Assembly: GCA_020226215.1 (NCBI GenBank)
Contig: CM035235.1
Span: 71,325,283-71,389,282, forward strand
Direction: 5' to 3'
Source of the DNA: Sindora glabra
Taxonomy: Eukaryota > Streptophyta > Magnoliopsida > Fabales > Fabaceae
Length of the DNA stretch: 64,000 nucleotides
Shown: piece by piece, positions 38,724-51,861 of the stretch
Layout: each line of letters starts with the position of its first letter
Position numbering within the stretch: position 1 is the first letter of the stretch
Notes under the pieces: model-generated
The model's input: the letters and a program-made list of their open reading frames with translations, nothing else
Database searches by the model: none
Told to the model about the DNA's origin: nothing
Made by a program: the position numbers and the translations under genes

Positions 38724-40670
38724 GCTAACCTAATTTAGCCGCATCAACCATGACATGATGATGCATAGCAATAATAAAAAAATAAGTAGCCTTTTTTTTA
38801 ACTTCATCTAGAGTAATTTTAACAATTGATATTCATCAATATAAACTTTTAATTATTAATATTTTATTTGTTTAAATTATTTCTATTTAAAATTTAGCAA
38901 AAGTTTCATGTGCGTCATACACAATCTCTCTATCCTAAATTTTAATTAAATTTAATATTTATTTAGAATGAATTTACTTTAAAAAAATTTATTTAACACA
39001 TTTTATTTAGCAATTAAGGAATAAATTATAGAAGATAAATCTCTAAAAATCTTTTGGAGTGATTTGATTCTATATGAATGCCAAATTAACAAGAGTTCTT
39101 TATTAAATTTTGAATGGAAAATGGTTTTGATAAAAAAAAAATATTAATAGTTGAAAGTTACCCCAACAAACCATCACTTATGTCATGATTAAAATCATGA
39201 AAAAAGATTAAAATTTTTGTAGTTATGTTATTTACTTGTGGGAATATTGATTTTTAACTTTATTATCTAATTGCCAATTTTGCAAGGTTTATGCACACAT
39301 TAAAGGTTTGATTTTTCAATTTTTAAGACATTATAAATTGTAAAAGTTAACCATTATCTTTCATTAATTAAATATAACTAAGGAAAAGTATTATAATTAA
39401 AGCATATTGGAATTTCTCTATAAAAAAATCCTTTGTTAATAACATCGTCATAATTATGTACCTAACTTTGTTTGAAATTCGTTTTCTGCAATTTATTCTA
39501 TGTTAGTTGAGAAGAAAGCATCGAATAAGATTTTTCAAGTTTAAGTGAACGTTGGATTGTGTTAAAAATTTGACCAAAAAAGGGATCATGTATGATTCAC
39601 ATAAATAATCTATCAAATTTAGATGATAAATAATTTAAATGCTTTAAATCCTAATGGTTAAAACCACATGTTATTAAATTTTAACACTTAAAATTATAAA
39701 TAATTTAAGTAAATTAAAAAGATAAAATCACAGAAAAATAAAATATAATTTTTCTTTTATTTATTTGAATCCTTCATAAATTAAAAGGCAATGTATTATG
39801 TGGAGACAAAATACAAACCTTTTTGAAATTTAGATTAACAGAGCACAACAAATCTAATCTAATTCCCACTTGTAACATTCATTTTTCCTGAAGTTGGAGT
39901 AGCTAGGAGTACCGTAGGTAATTAACACCGAAGAATTCTCCATTCTCTAATACTATAATATATGCATACAACTAATAATTTTTTGTTGATTGTTTATAAT
40001 TATCGGTGATACTTAAGCCCCACATTGCTTAAGAAAAACTAATACTAGAAGGTATATAAATGAAAAACTAGAATGAGTTATTAATATATTTTCCTTGGTA
40101 ATCTTATATACATAAAGAGTAAAAAATGGCTCTTGTATTTAAATTGGTAAGCAAATAATTTTTTTTATTTCAGAATTTGAAATTTTAAAAATATATAATT
40201 ATTTATAATAATTATCAAATAAAAATCCACCATGAAAATATGTGATTGTTTGCAATAGAGACATAATTATTTATAACAATTATTAAGTAATAAGTCACTG
40301 TGAAAGTTTGCAACAATTATTTAATAAAAAGTCACATTTATTTAATAATTACAAATAGGGCTTTCTATTAAACTATTTTAATTACTTCAAATCGGAGAGT
40401 TTTAAGTTTTTTTTTTGTATCTAGAGGGCATAAAAATCTTTAGAAAAGTGTAATACACATCTCAAAATAATTTTCTTCTTATTTTATTTTTCTTTCATTG
40501 TTTTCTTCTTATTTCATCTCCTTTTCACTATTTTCTTATCATTTCATCTCCACCCCTATTTTTCTAACATATTTCACATGTGCACATATAAAAAAAGAAA
40601 GAGAGGTTATGCTTGTATACACAGTCAAAAAATACTTGTTTATGTGTATTTTTTGTACCTTTTATGAATC

Positions 40671-40714
<44 letters not shown>

Positions 40715-41150
40715 CTTTGCAGGTTTTTCCTCCAAAGGTAACTTTTATATTAAATTGAAAATTTTTTGGAGAGATTTTTTATGGAATTTTGAGTGATGGA
40801 GTTACAACTTTTTATTTAATTGTTACATATAAAAATCATGCACACATACAATTTTTTATGAAAAATTACAATATTTTATATAAAAATTTGTAACTTGAAC
40901 AATTTTATGTTACTTTAAACTTATAGGATTTGCAAGAGTTTTAAGGTATTAATTATGTTCTTCTTTACTTTTAGAGTCAATTAGGATACCATCACTGTAT
41001 ACAATCACAAACTTATCTCATAGAGGTTTGAAGATTTGTTCATGAGATCCATGAAAGTTATAAAGATATTGATTAGCCTAAAGGATAAGATAAAGGATTT
41101 ACAATGGTTGTAACAAGTTTTAAAAGTTATTTTAAGAGGATGTTTTTCTT
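38724..41150. other. AT-rich intergenic region with a TA microsatellite
   Basis: No gene is supported. A run of about 19 TA units lies at 40673-40710. A stretch near 40016-40070 (CCCCACATTGCTTAAG followed by TATATAAATG) resembles the promoter part of a plant LTR but no element could be delimited. The 86-codon frame across the TA run is an artefact of the repeat. Confidence 0.5.
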
Positions 41151-41159
41151 TCAGATCTT

Positions 41160-43064
41160 CAATTAGTAGTATATAAATCGTAAATTAATTTTGGAAAAGT
41201 ATTTTGCTCCTTACAATTGATTAAACAAGTTATCAATACAAGGCAAAGGATATTTGTTCTTAATCATCACCCTGTTCTATTGCTAGTAGTCAATGCATAA
41301 TTGCAAGTTTTCATTTTTCTTCTTAAGAAATAATACTAGTGCTTCCTATAGTGATAAATTAAGGCAAATAAATCCTTTATCAACTAATTATTGTAATTGC
41401 TTTTTAAGTTCTTTCAATTTGGATAAGGCCATTCAATATGGTGGAATTGAGATTGGATTTGTGCCAAGGGATAATTTGATATTGAATTTGATTTTATGAC
41501 CAGGAAGTAATCTTGGTAACTTTTATGGAAATATATCCAAAAATTCCCGCACAACTGAAACATCATTGATATTAGGAAAAAGTTTGTTCAAGTCTTATAT
41601 TATTGCAAAGTATACTAAAGATTATTTCAATTATTCTAAAATTCTTCTTTTCTTGAAACACAACAGATGGTGCTCCCTCTATAACAAAAGTTATTATTTT
41701 CTCAAAATAATCCATTTGTACATGGTCAGTAAACAACCAATCTATTCCTAAAATAATATCATAATCTACCATCTCTAATAAGATTAAGTCAACAAGTATC
41801 TTTTAATTGTATATTTATATATGACAAGCATTTACAAATAAGGTAATTGTTAAGGTTTTATCCAGGGGGTTAGCTACTAATAAAGGATTTTTATAATTCG
41901 TGAAGAGATTATGTTACTAAAGAAGTAAATTTTATAGAAATAAAAGAGTGAGTCACTCTTGGATCAAATAAAATATGAGCTTATAAATTATTAATTGAAA
42001 GTATATTTGTAACAATTGTATTAGAGATTAAGCTTCTTGTTTGGTCAAGGTAAAAACTTTAGCTTGGTTCCCTGTTAGATTTCTTCTTTACTTGTTTCTA
42101 TTGTCACTTGGTCCTGAATTTGCTTATGGTTTTACTGGAGCTATTGATTATGCCATAAGTGCACTCTATTGAGGTGTTGAGTAATTTACACTGTAACTGA
42201 AAATATTCCTAAGGTAATCCCTTCTCTTATAACATAACTATCTATACTAAAAGCATATAATAGTTTGTTGAGTACAAGGCCCCTAATGTTTGACTTCACA
42301 TTGAACACACCAAGGTGATTCTCTTTGGTAATTGCTTCTTCCTTGAGATTGTCCTCTTCTAGAGTTTATTGAGGCATTGAAATGGTATTGTTAAATTCCT
42401 TGACTTCGTTCTCCTAGAAGCCCATTGAAAGAACTCATAGGATTTGCTAAACTTGTGAAAGATTGACTTCCTTCACTATAAGAAACATTAAAATGAGGCA
42501 TCCCTTCTATTTGACTAGGTAACTAGGTCTTTCTAACCTACTTGATTTTCTTCCTTTAATTATGCTTCCTTCTTTTTCTTTTTTTTATTTTAAATTTTGC
42601 TTGAAGTACTTCATTAATAATTTCTTAATAAATGGTATCTTGTGTAACATGAGTAACATTGAAGTGATGATCTTGGAATCTATGGATAGATATCTACATT
42701 TTTGTTTATTCATTTAAGATTAAATAACTTGCATAATGAAATAGGGTAAATTTACATCATACTGACTAATAGCTATAGAACCCTACTTTAGATATTTAAA
42801 CTTTTTAACTTTAGCTTTCATCACACTTAGTGGTAAAAATTTATCTATAAAAAACTCCTAGATTGTTATCTAGGTTAATGGAAGTAGATTGCCTTCCCCA
42901 TTTTCTATAGCATTGGATAATAAATAACGTGCAACATTTTCCTACCTTTACTTTACTAACTTAATGATCATCTAATCTGTAAAGAGAAACATTATCCCAT
43001 ATTTCTCAATCTACATTGATAGGGATCCGTATTTGAATACATACCAATAAAGTGAGGCAATTTC
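41160..43064 (-). mobile_element. Decayed Ty3/gypsy retrotransposon (protease and reverse transcriptase relics)
   Basis: On the minus strand the frame at 41772-41572 ends the aspartic protease with DYDIILGIDWLF, typical of Ty3/gypsy. Further along (about 41440-41190) the start of the reverse transcriptase is readable, including ELKK, LVDKGFI and IDY motifs, with several in-frame stop codons. Upstream (42000-43060) lies probable gag sequence without an open frame. It is a dead relic, disrupted by the LTR copies at 43065-46505. Confidence 0.75.
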
Positions 43065-43216
43065 TGTTAGGATTTGGATTAATATACGCAACAAAATTTT
43101 AAAATTTTTAATCCAATTCTTACCTAGGATCCATGCAAAACGACATAAATCAGTATTAGGGTTTTACCTTATTCGTGCTTGTATTCTTTCTGAACGAATC
43201 TTTAAGAGACCAAGAT

Positions 43217-43564
43217 GAATCAAATGCTAGTTGGAACGTACAACGTCTCTATGATATCCATACGAAATGAACAACGACTTCTCTTCTCCATAAAGTTGTT
43301 AACGAAGTTGTTAGGATTCATCTCTCTCACTAGGATTAGAATTTGGGCATTTTCTAAGTGATTTAGGGTTTTCTTAAAGCTTATGTACGTGAATCAAATG
43401 CTAGTTGGAACGTACAACGTCTCTATGATATCCATACGAAGTGAACAACGACTTCTCTTCTCCATGAAGTTGTTAACGAAATTGTTAGGAATCATCTCTC
43501 TCACTAAGATTAGAATTTAGGCGTTTTCAAAGTGATTTAGGGTTTTCTTAAAGCTTATGTACGT
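43217..43564 (+). repeat. Tandem duplication of 174 bases inside the outer LTR
   Basis: Two nearly identical units, 43217-43390 and 43391-43564, start GAATCAAATGCTAGTTGGAA. The inner LTR copy has one unit only, so the duplication is specific to the outer copy. Confidence 0.85.
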
Positions 43565-44123
43565 GAATCAAAGTGATGCTTTCAAGTCCCTTTTATAGAG
43601 CTAAGGCATGTCACAATCCTAATCCTACTAGAATAATGCTTAAAAAAAAATTTAATCATACTTAACAAATATCACCTTATCCTTATCCTACAAAAAATGA
43701 AGAGAGATAGGACTTATCTATTAATTATCTAATATTAGATAATTGCATTATCTCATAATATAATTATCTTATATTAGATAATAAATTATCTCATAATATA
43801 ATTATCTAATATTTAATAACATAATTATCTGATATTACTTTAATATCAAATAATATTATATATATTATGTAAAAAAATATGTTATTATCTTAATAATAAT
43901 AATAATATATATGCAAGAAAATAAATTTAATTAATTGAATTTTAGTCCAACTAAAACCTAATTAATTATTATCTTATTCCTACTCCTTTTGTGTGACCTT
44001 TTGAGTTCTTACTACGTTGATAATAACTTATTTTGGGTTATAGACAGTGAGCAGTATTTAGCAATACATTACTACCACTCAAGTAGTAAGAATGTCTATG
44101 ATTCGACATTTACCTAATATATG

Positions 44124-45768
44124 TGTTAGGATTCGAATCAACATACGCAACGGAATTTTTAAAATTTTGATCCAAAACCTTATTAGGATCCATGCAAAAG
44201 TCATAAACCAATATTAGAGTTTTATCTTATTTGTGCTCGTGTTCTTTCTAAACGAATCCTTGAGAGACCGAGATGAATCAAACGCCGGCCGGAAGGTACA
44301 GTGTCTCTACAATATCCACACAGAGTGAACAACGACTTCTCCCCTCCACGAAGCTGCTAAGATTCATTTTTTCTCACTAGGATTGGGTTTGGACATTTCT
44401 AGAGTGATTTAGGGTTTGATTAAAGCTTAGATGCATGAATACAAAGTGCTGCCTTCAAGCTCTTTTTATAGAATTAAGGCATATCAAAATCCTAGTCCCA
44501 CTAGGATAATACTTTAAAATTTTTAAGTACACTAAATAACTATTACCTTATCCTTATCCTAAAGAGAGTAAGGAGAGATAAGACTTATCTATTAATTATC
44601 TAATATTAGATAATAATATTATTTCATAATATAATTATTTTATATTAGATAATAATAATATTATCTCATAATATAATTATCTCATAATATAATTATCTAA
44701 TATCTAATAATGTAATTATCTGATATTATTTTAATATCAAATAATATCACATAATATAATATATATATTATGTGAATAAATATATATTATCTTAATAATA
44801 TATATATGCATGAAAATAAATCTAATTAATTAAATTTTAGTGCAACTAAAACTCAATTAATTATTGTCTCATTCTTACTCCTTTTGTGTGACCCTGTAGG
44901 TTCTTATGCGTTGATAATGACTCATTTTGGGTCATAGATAGTGAGCCATATCTAGCAATACATTACTGCCACTCAAGTAGTAAGAATGTCTATGATTCGA
45001 TAGTTACCTAATATATGATCAATATTTTGCATCATAATCCTTTTTGTAACAATATCCAAATTGAACTGGAGGCATGGAGTGTGTCATCCTCGTTAATATT
45101 CAATTTATATTTCTTGATACTGAATAGACTTAAAATAAATTATCAATATCACATATTGATCCAATTAAGCATGACCATGCATTTTTAAGTCTCACTTAAT
45201 CAAGTAGCCTAAGGATATTTCTCTTTTATACAAGAGTAACAAAATTCCATCTACATCACTTACTTTCCTCTGCACGATTTGTGACACACCTAATTAACGT
45301 TCTACTCGTCATCCCGATTAAAGGTGATATAGGACGATATCAAAGTGAATAACTCTTCATATAGGGAATTATAGTGACTTCAGGTCAAAGGATTATGCGT
45401 ATTTATAATCATATGAGAATAACTAATGACATATTTATCTATACAGTATTCTCACAATAGGTCAGTCCAGTACATTGTTCACTAACAATGTACTTATATA
45501 TTAACTTGATATCACATATCCATAATTTATAATCATCAGTCACTATATATGTTAGTTTCGATGTATTATTACTATTCTTTTCGTAATAATACTTGATTAG
45601 AGGTATTTTAGGAATAGCAAAGCTATTCTAAGAATATTTATTATATTTAAGTTATAATTTACATAAAATAAAATAAAATAAAATAATTATATTACCAAAA
45701 TAAAACGTAATACATTGTGTAATATTGCAATCATCTTTATGATTAGCTCCTAGGACATACACTAATAA
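44124..45768 (-). mobile_element. Complete inner LTR (solo), inserted in an older copy
   Basis: This copy runs without a break from TGTTAGGATTCG at 44124 to GGACATACACTAATA near 45768, about 1.64 kb. On the minus strand a TATA box (TCTATAAAAAGAG) is visible at about 44460-44475, which fixes the orientation. The middle holds many ATTATCTAATATTAGATAAT-type palindromes. Flanks share ATAT next to both ends as a possible short target duplication. Confidence 0.65.
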
Positions 45769-46505
45769 TATAATGCATCATAATTCCTTTTGGAACAATA
45801 TCCAAATCGAACTAAAGGCATGGAGTGTGTCATCCTCTTTAATGTTCAATTTATATTTCTTGATATTGAGTAGACTTAAAACAAATGATCAATATCACAT
45901 ATTAATCCAATTGAACATGGCCATGTATTTCTAAGTCTCACTCAATTAAGAGGCCCAAGGATATTTTTCTTTTATACAAGAGTAATAAAATTTCATTTAC
46001 ATCATTCACTTCCCTCTGCATGATTCGTGACACACCCAATCAATGCCCTACTCGTCATCCCGATTAAAGGTGACATAGAACGATATCAAAGTAAGTAACT
46101 CCTCATGTAAGGAACCGTAGTGATTTCAGGTCAAAGGACTATGTACATTTGTGGTCATATGAGAATAACTAATGACATGTCTATCCATGCAGTATTCTCA
46201 CAATAGGTCAGCCTAGTATATTGTTTACTAATAATGTACTTATGTATTGACTTGATATTAAATATCCATAATTCATAATCATTAGTCACTATACATGCTA
46301 GTCTCGATGTATTATTACTATCTTTTTTGTAATAATACTTAATTAGGGGCATTTTAGAAATAACAAAGTTATTCCAAGGATAATTATTATATTTAAGTTA
46401 TAATTTACGTAAAATAAAATATAATAATTATATTGTTAAAATAAAACGTAATACATTATGTAATATTACAATCATCTCTATGATTGATTCCTAGAACATA
46501 CACCA

Positions 46506-49500
46506 ATAATTTTAACTTGTTAAACTTACGGATCAATTGTAATTTATTGGTCAAATTCTCCCTATGAGGGGTTTACTATCTCTCTCTTTTTATTTTATAT
46601 AATTAGAAGTTTGATCCTTTTAGTCCTTATGCTTTTTTGGGTTTCTTTTTTAGTGGGAAACTTGAACTACATCAGTCATTATTTGTTGTATAAAAGCAAT
46701 ATCCCATGAAGGGACATCTTAATTGCCATTTCCCTTATATCGACCACCTTGAACTTAAGAATCCTTGGATAACTATTAGTTATTGGAATCATTAGCTCAA
46801 CGACTACCAAATTCTACCATTTTCTTTATTCATAGAAGTTTAAAGTATTTAGTTTAACATAAATTATTAATAGATATTCTAATAAAGAAGCCTTACCACT
46901 AACCTTTAAACAATTTAGAGTTTACCAAAATAGTATTAATGATATATGATATTGGAAATATACATACCACTAATACAATTTCAGCTAACACTTAATTAAG
47001 AAGCCATAAATACATCCTAATCAGCCTATCCTGAGGCCTTATTTTCCAATTAAAACTTTAAAGTATGCTTTAATATCAATTTTATCATAAGATACCTAAG
47101 TTATGATTAATGTGGAACTTGTTTCTCTATTTCCACTAACTTAATCTAACTTTACAACTTAGTATTATCACATGAATGCTAAAAATAAAGGCAATTTATA
47201 TACATTATCAAAACATATACAACAAATAGCTAAATTGTTCCACCTTCCTATTATACAACAAAGCTTAAAGAGTTCCTATGCATAAACTATTTACAATTGT
47301 AGCTACCTTAAACAAGCTATGCAAAGGAGATTATACTCTTACTAAGCTAGTGAAGGAGTAGAAGTTTCTATTAATGTATTTAAAAAGTAAATATTTAGAA
47401 ATAATGAGTTTATAAGTCAATAAGTAAATAATATTTTTAAAGAAAATTTATATAATCCTTATTGATGTATATAACATAATATTTTTATTAACTATATTTA
47501 TTCCCACATTTATATTTGCATAATTAACAACTATAAGCATAAATAACTTTAACAAAAAAAAGAAAGCAATCTCTTTATGCTTCTTGGTCAGCCTTATCCC
47601 CTTACAAACTCATTCTTATCCTTGTAATGTTTGTCTTATCCCCTCATAAACAATTTCCTATATCCAATTTTGGATCAATTCTTTTTTTTTTCATTCATCC
47701 CTTTTTGCATTTTCATTTACAAATTAATTCAATCATAAACACATCCTCTTAGGGAATTCCATTATTATGAACATAATAATAGCATTTATAAATAATTCAT
47801 ACCATGAATAAAGCTACATATGCATACATTAACTTAAAATATCACAAAATAAATAAGTGAAATAGGATTATACTTAAGTTTAAGGTTCTAAAATTGAATT
47901 ATAATCATCATACTTAAGTATGTACTCATATATAAACAACCCAAGGCCAACTTCAGATGCTATAGTTGAGTATATCCTTACTTATAGGCATCCGCAGAGC
48001 AGCTTTTAATGTCATATTTGAGTATATACTCACGTATGTTCATCCAAAAGGCTACTATTTTTGGATACTCAAGTAAGGGCGGGCATCCAAAAATGAATTT
48101 TGGTGCCATACTTAAGTATCAATCACAAAATTGTTAATTTTTTGTGAAATACTATACAAATGGTCAATTTTTCCTTTTTACAACAAATGCATTTCAATTT
48201 AGCCAAAGTCCAACATATATTCCTTAACCATACTCATTTTTAAACTAACTGTTTTAATGATTCAAACTAAAACACACCTTTTCAACATTAAATGCATAAT
48301 TCTTCAATAAAACAACATGAATACTTAACAATTTGAAGCTTTTACAAAATCCTTAATTTCTAAGTAGATTGTCTACTTACAATTTATGGAGCAGATTGGA
48401 GAAGAGTTAGGGTAAAGGATGATTGCTCTAAACAACACAAATTTAAAGAGAATTCAACTTAAGGTTACAAATCCCTAATTCCTTTACTTCAACTCAAGTT
48501 TCCTACAACTAACAATTGTAAGCTTTAGAATTAGGACATATTGCCTTACTTGAAAAAAAATATTAATTATTAGTTTGAAAATGAAAGCTTGAATTTTTGT
48601 TATTAGAGTTAAAGTGAAGAAGTTAAATGAAGGAGGGAGAAGTGCCAACTGAAGAGAAAGAAATAAGAGTGCTAGCTATTTAGTTAAAAGAATCATAAGG
48701 TGTTGATATTTAAAAAGGTAATTTGATAATTTTATATGATTGAATGGCAAAAATGAAATAAACGTTCCTAAATCATCTGTACACACCTATTTAAATCTAA
48801 TTTCATATAAACTTTTAGTTTTATTCCATTTTTCTTGTTTATATCACAAAATTGTATTTTCTTCAAATATTTTCTCAACCTAAACACATCCATAATAATT
48901 AACTATTTTCCACATTTGTAATTATTTATTAATAAAAGAAATAAAATAAATTCTAATTTTGTAAAATGTGTAATTGGTCCACTTCAAATTGGTGCTGTGT
49001 GTAAATAATACACAATTAACTTATGAAATTTATAAGACTTGAAACTCTATTTGTCTAGATTTTAAACATTTTTATGGATCTTAGTTTGTATGTTCCTGAC
49101 CAAATTTATGATAAAAAAAGTAAATGGCGTATAGTGAGACCTAATTGCAAAAAATCTTCACAAAGTTGCCCTTTTTTTAAAGCTTATACATACTAAGACC
49201 TAATTGGCATATTTATGGTCCATTAAGTATTTTATAGCTTATATAGCCTAATCAAGCTTATAGAATAGATTTTCATCTTTTACAACATCCGTGACCTGAT
49301 TTATCACAAACATGCTATTTAATCAAAGCTTTTATAAATCAATATTAAGAAAATATAAGCATCATATCTCCTTACGAATTCCATATCCAAAATAACAATA
49401 TTATCATTAACTTACCCTAACCTTATAAAATGTCTTTAAGGCATAACATCATCATCAAGCTTGATTATTTTCATTAAACTAATAAATCCACAGTAAATCA

Positions 49501-51777
49501 TCATTTCAAACATTTCACTTATTAAGTTTATCTACCAATTTTATATCCTAGACAATTATATGATTATACATTAAGTTTTACATATAGGTAAATAACAATG
49601 AAATAGGTAATCAAATATCGTTTATTTAAATGGATGAAAGAATGAACCTGACTCATCTTTTTTAAGCCCAATATGATAACTATTGGACCCATAATGGCTT
49701 TCACTTAATAGACGCTTTTCTAACTAAGCCCAATACTTAATCGAATGTGGCCTTAATATCTTTTTGAACAACCATCAATCTCACTCAAATATATTAGAAT
49801 ATTCCAAAATATAAAGCAATAGGACTCTATGATTTGGAGTCGTAACCTATATATAAGGATCTCTTTCACTTGATAGGAACATATTTGAGAAACCTTAACC
49901 ATACTCATTACTACACTTTATTATTAGTAAAAAAAAGTGAAAATTGTATGAATAAACATAAACTAAATAAAAGCTAATCACAAACACTTCTAACAAGCTT
50001 TCTAGGTTGGAGGTTATCCTTTGATAGATTTAGAACTCTTATTTAATTTGCTGACACATAAAGGCGATTAACTTAAAAATTATAATCTTATTTTAGTTTA
50101 AACTATTAAAACTATTAGCTTCTATGCTTGAATTTAAGAAAAGATAAACGGAAGATTATCAAATCTTAAAGGGAGTTTTTCCATGAGTTTTGCTTATCAA
50201 ATTAGATAAAAATAGCTATAATTGTAAATGGGGAAGAGAAAAGCAACATGTCAAAATTTGTTTTTGATTGGAAACAGTTTGGTAAGGAAATTCTTAGAAA
50301 GAAGTTGGAAAAAGGAGAAAATTTTATCTACTTCAATTGAGGAAGCTTGGTTAAGTAAAAAAAATGATTATGTTTTATAATGGAAGGTGCAAGGCCACCA
50401 CATCTTTCTACAAAAAAAATTATTCCAAATATTTTTAAAGTAAAAAACATTTTGGTGATTTCATATTTATAGAATTTTCAATGGATTGATTTCGTACTAC
50501 CCCTAAACCAAGTCCCCAGCATCTGTTGATAGTAAAATATTCTCTAAATAATAGCTTTTTTCAAAATTTTTTAATGACTGTAAATTTATAAAAATTAAAC
50601 TATAGTAACTATGTCTTCAATTTAGCTAGAATGATAAATAAAAAATATTTTTTTACCTTTTATTGTCTATTAAAAATCATCAATAAAAATTACATAAAGT
50701 TCTAAAACTTTCCAAAATTCTAAAAAATTATAAATTTATTTCTGTTACCTTTTTCTTAACTTAATTTTGATGTTATAACATCACATAACTTTCAATTTCC
50801 CTCTTTATAAATTTCAAAATTAGATAATTATTCTATAATTGATTAAATTAATTTCAATTAAATTTAAAATGCCATACAAATTATTTGCAAGTTAAAATAA
50901 ACCTATTAATAAAAATATTTTTTCAATTTTGAACTATATAAAAATAATATTAATGTAAATTTCATGTTTTGTCTAATAAGTTGCTTATTTAAGCCTATTT
51001 AAATTTGTATGAAATCATTTAGGTTCATGTGTAATTTAAGCTCAAGTTTGATTTTGAATATTTCAAGTTTAAAAAAATTTAGTCTAAATAACACGTAACT
51101 TATATAAACTTATTTAGTTTTATACTCGGGTCGAGGTTGAGCCTGAGCTCGAATTTTTCATACTTTTTGAGCTTGAACTTGAGTAAGAATTTTTAAGTTT
51201 CAATATGATTGGACTTATTTATTATTTCTAAAGTCAAATAAGCAAATGTGTAGCTCGACTCAATTCATTTGCACCTTAGTCATATATATTGAATTATTTA
51301 TAAAATCTAACTAATTAAATTTTTTATTACATATAAAATTTTTACAAAATATATATTTGTCACAAACAAAAATTTACATTGTTTCTTTTTAATAGAAAAA
51401 GAGAACAAAAAGAATTAGAAACTTGAAATAGATATTACTATATCAATTAAGGTAATTGGAGTGTTTGTTAAAAATAACCTTATCTATATAAATTTTTAAT
51501 GCAATAATAAATATTTATTTAAATAAATCTCACATAAAAATTAACAAAAAGAATTGGAAACTTTCAATATTACTATATCAACCACAAAATGCTTCAAAAT
51601 GACTATACATCTTTACCATAAGCAATCTTTTCTATCCTAAAAAAAAATTAATGCATATATTGGTGGACCCACATGTAAGGTTACAACCTTTCACACTAAC
51701 CATGAACGGCTCCAATTGTCATGAAGATATATGAATCTAAAGAATTAATTACTACATATGTATTATTATTCTTTTGC
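46506..51777. other. Degraded retrotransposon sequence and AT-rich intergenic DNA
   Basis: The part up to about 49000 looks like old LTR and gag-leader sequence of a minus-strand Ty3/gypsy element, probably the one at 41160-43064: three related CTTAAGTATG/TTGAGTATATAC units lie at 47900-48120 and a pyrimidine-rich leader-like block (minus strand) at 48360-48700. A TATA-like CTATATATAAGG lies near 49848. From 51030 to 51280 is a diverged block with GAGCTCGA/AGCTCGACTC motifs typical of plant DNA transposon relics. No gene was found. Confidence 0.4.
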
Positions 51778-51778
51778 C

Positions 51779-51787
51779 TATATATTA
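51779..51787 (+). promoter_or_regulatory. TATA box of the MBD-like gene
   Basis: TATATATTA lies 83 bases before the ATG at 51862, with a pyrimidine-rich leader between. It argues against the upstream in-frame ATG at 51721, which would place a hydrophobic segment in front of the protein. Confidence 0.4.
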
Positions 51788-51861
51788 CATTGTGTCTTTT
51801 CTCACCTTTCATTATTTTACAATACAATATCTCTTTAAATCTCTCGTGTCACAAAAATAAG

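Larger units (their letters stand above)
43065..46505 (-). mobile_element. Outer LTR copy, split by a second copy of the same LTR
   Basis: Read on the plus strand, the outer copy runs from TGTTAGG at 43065 to about 44123 and resumes at about 45769, ending at ACATACACCAATA near 46505. Joined, the halves match the inner copy along its whole length. No internal retrotransposon region of its own is seen, so it is a solo LTR or similar remnant. Flanks show only a short AT-rich possible target duplication (ATTT on both sides). Confidence 0.65.

Noticed and set aside
40498..40758. 86-codon frame containing an IYIYIY run
   Set aside because: Created by the TA microsatellite at 40673-40710.
43720..44780. 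CRISPR-like short palindromic repeats (ATTATCTAATATTAGATAAT type)
   Set aside because: Unequal spacing, no unique spacers, and they lie within copies of a plant LTR in a eukaryotic genome.
46155..46352. 65-codon minus-strand frame
   Set aside because: It lies entirely within the second half of the outer LTR copy and has no coding features.
51721..51861. Upstream in-frame ATG of the MBD-like gene with a hydrophobic segment
   Set aside because: A TATA motif lies between this ATG and the one at 51862, and a membrane segment does not fit the rest of the protein.
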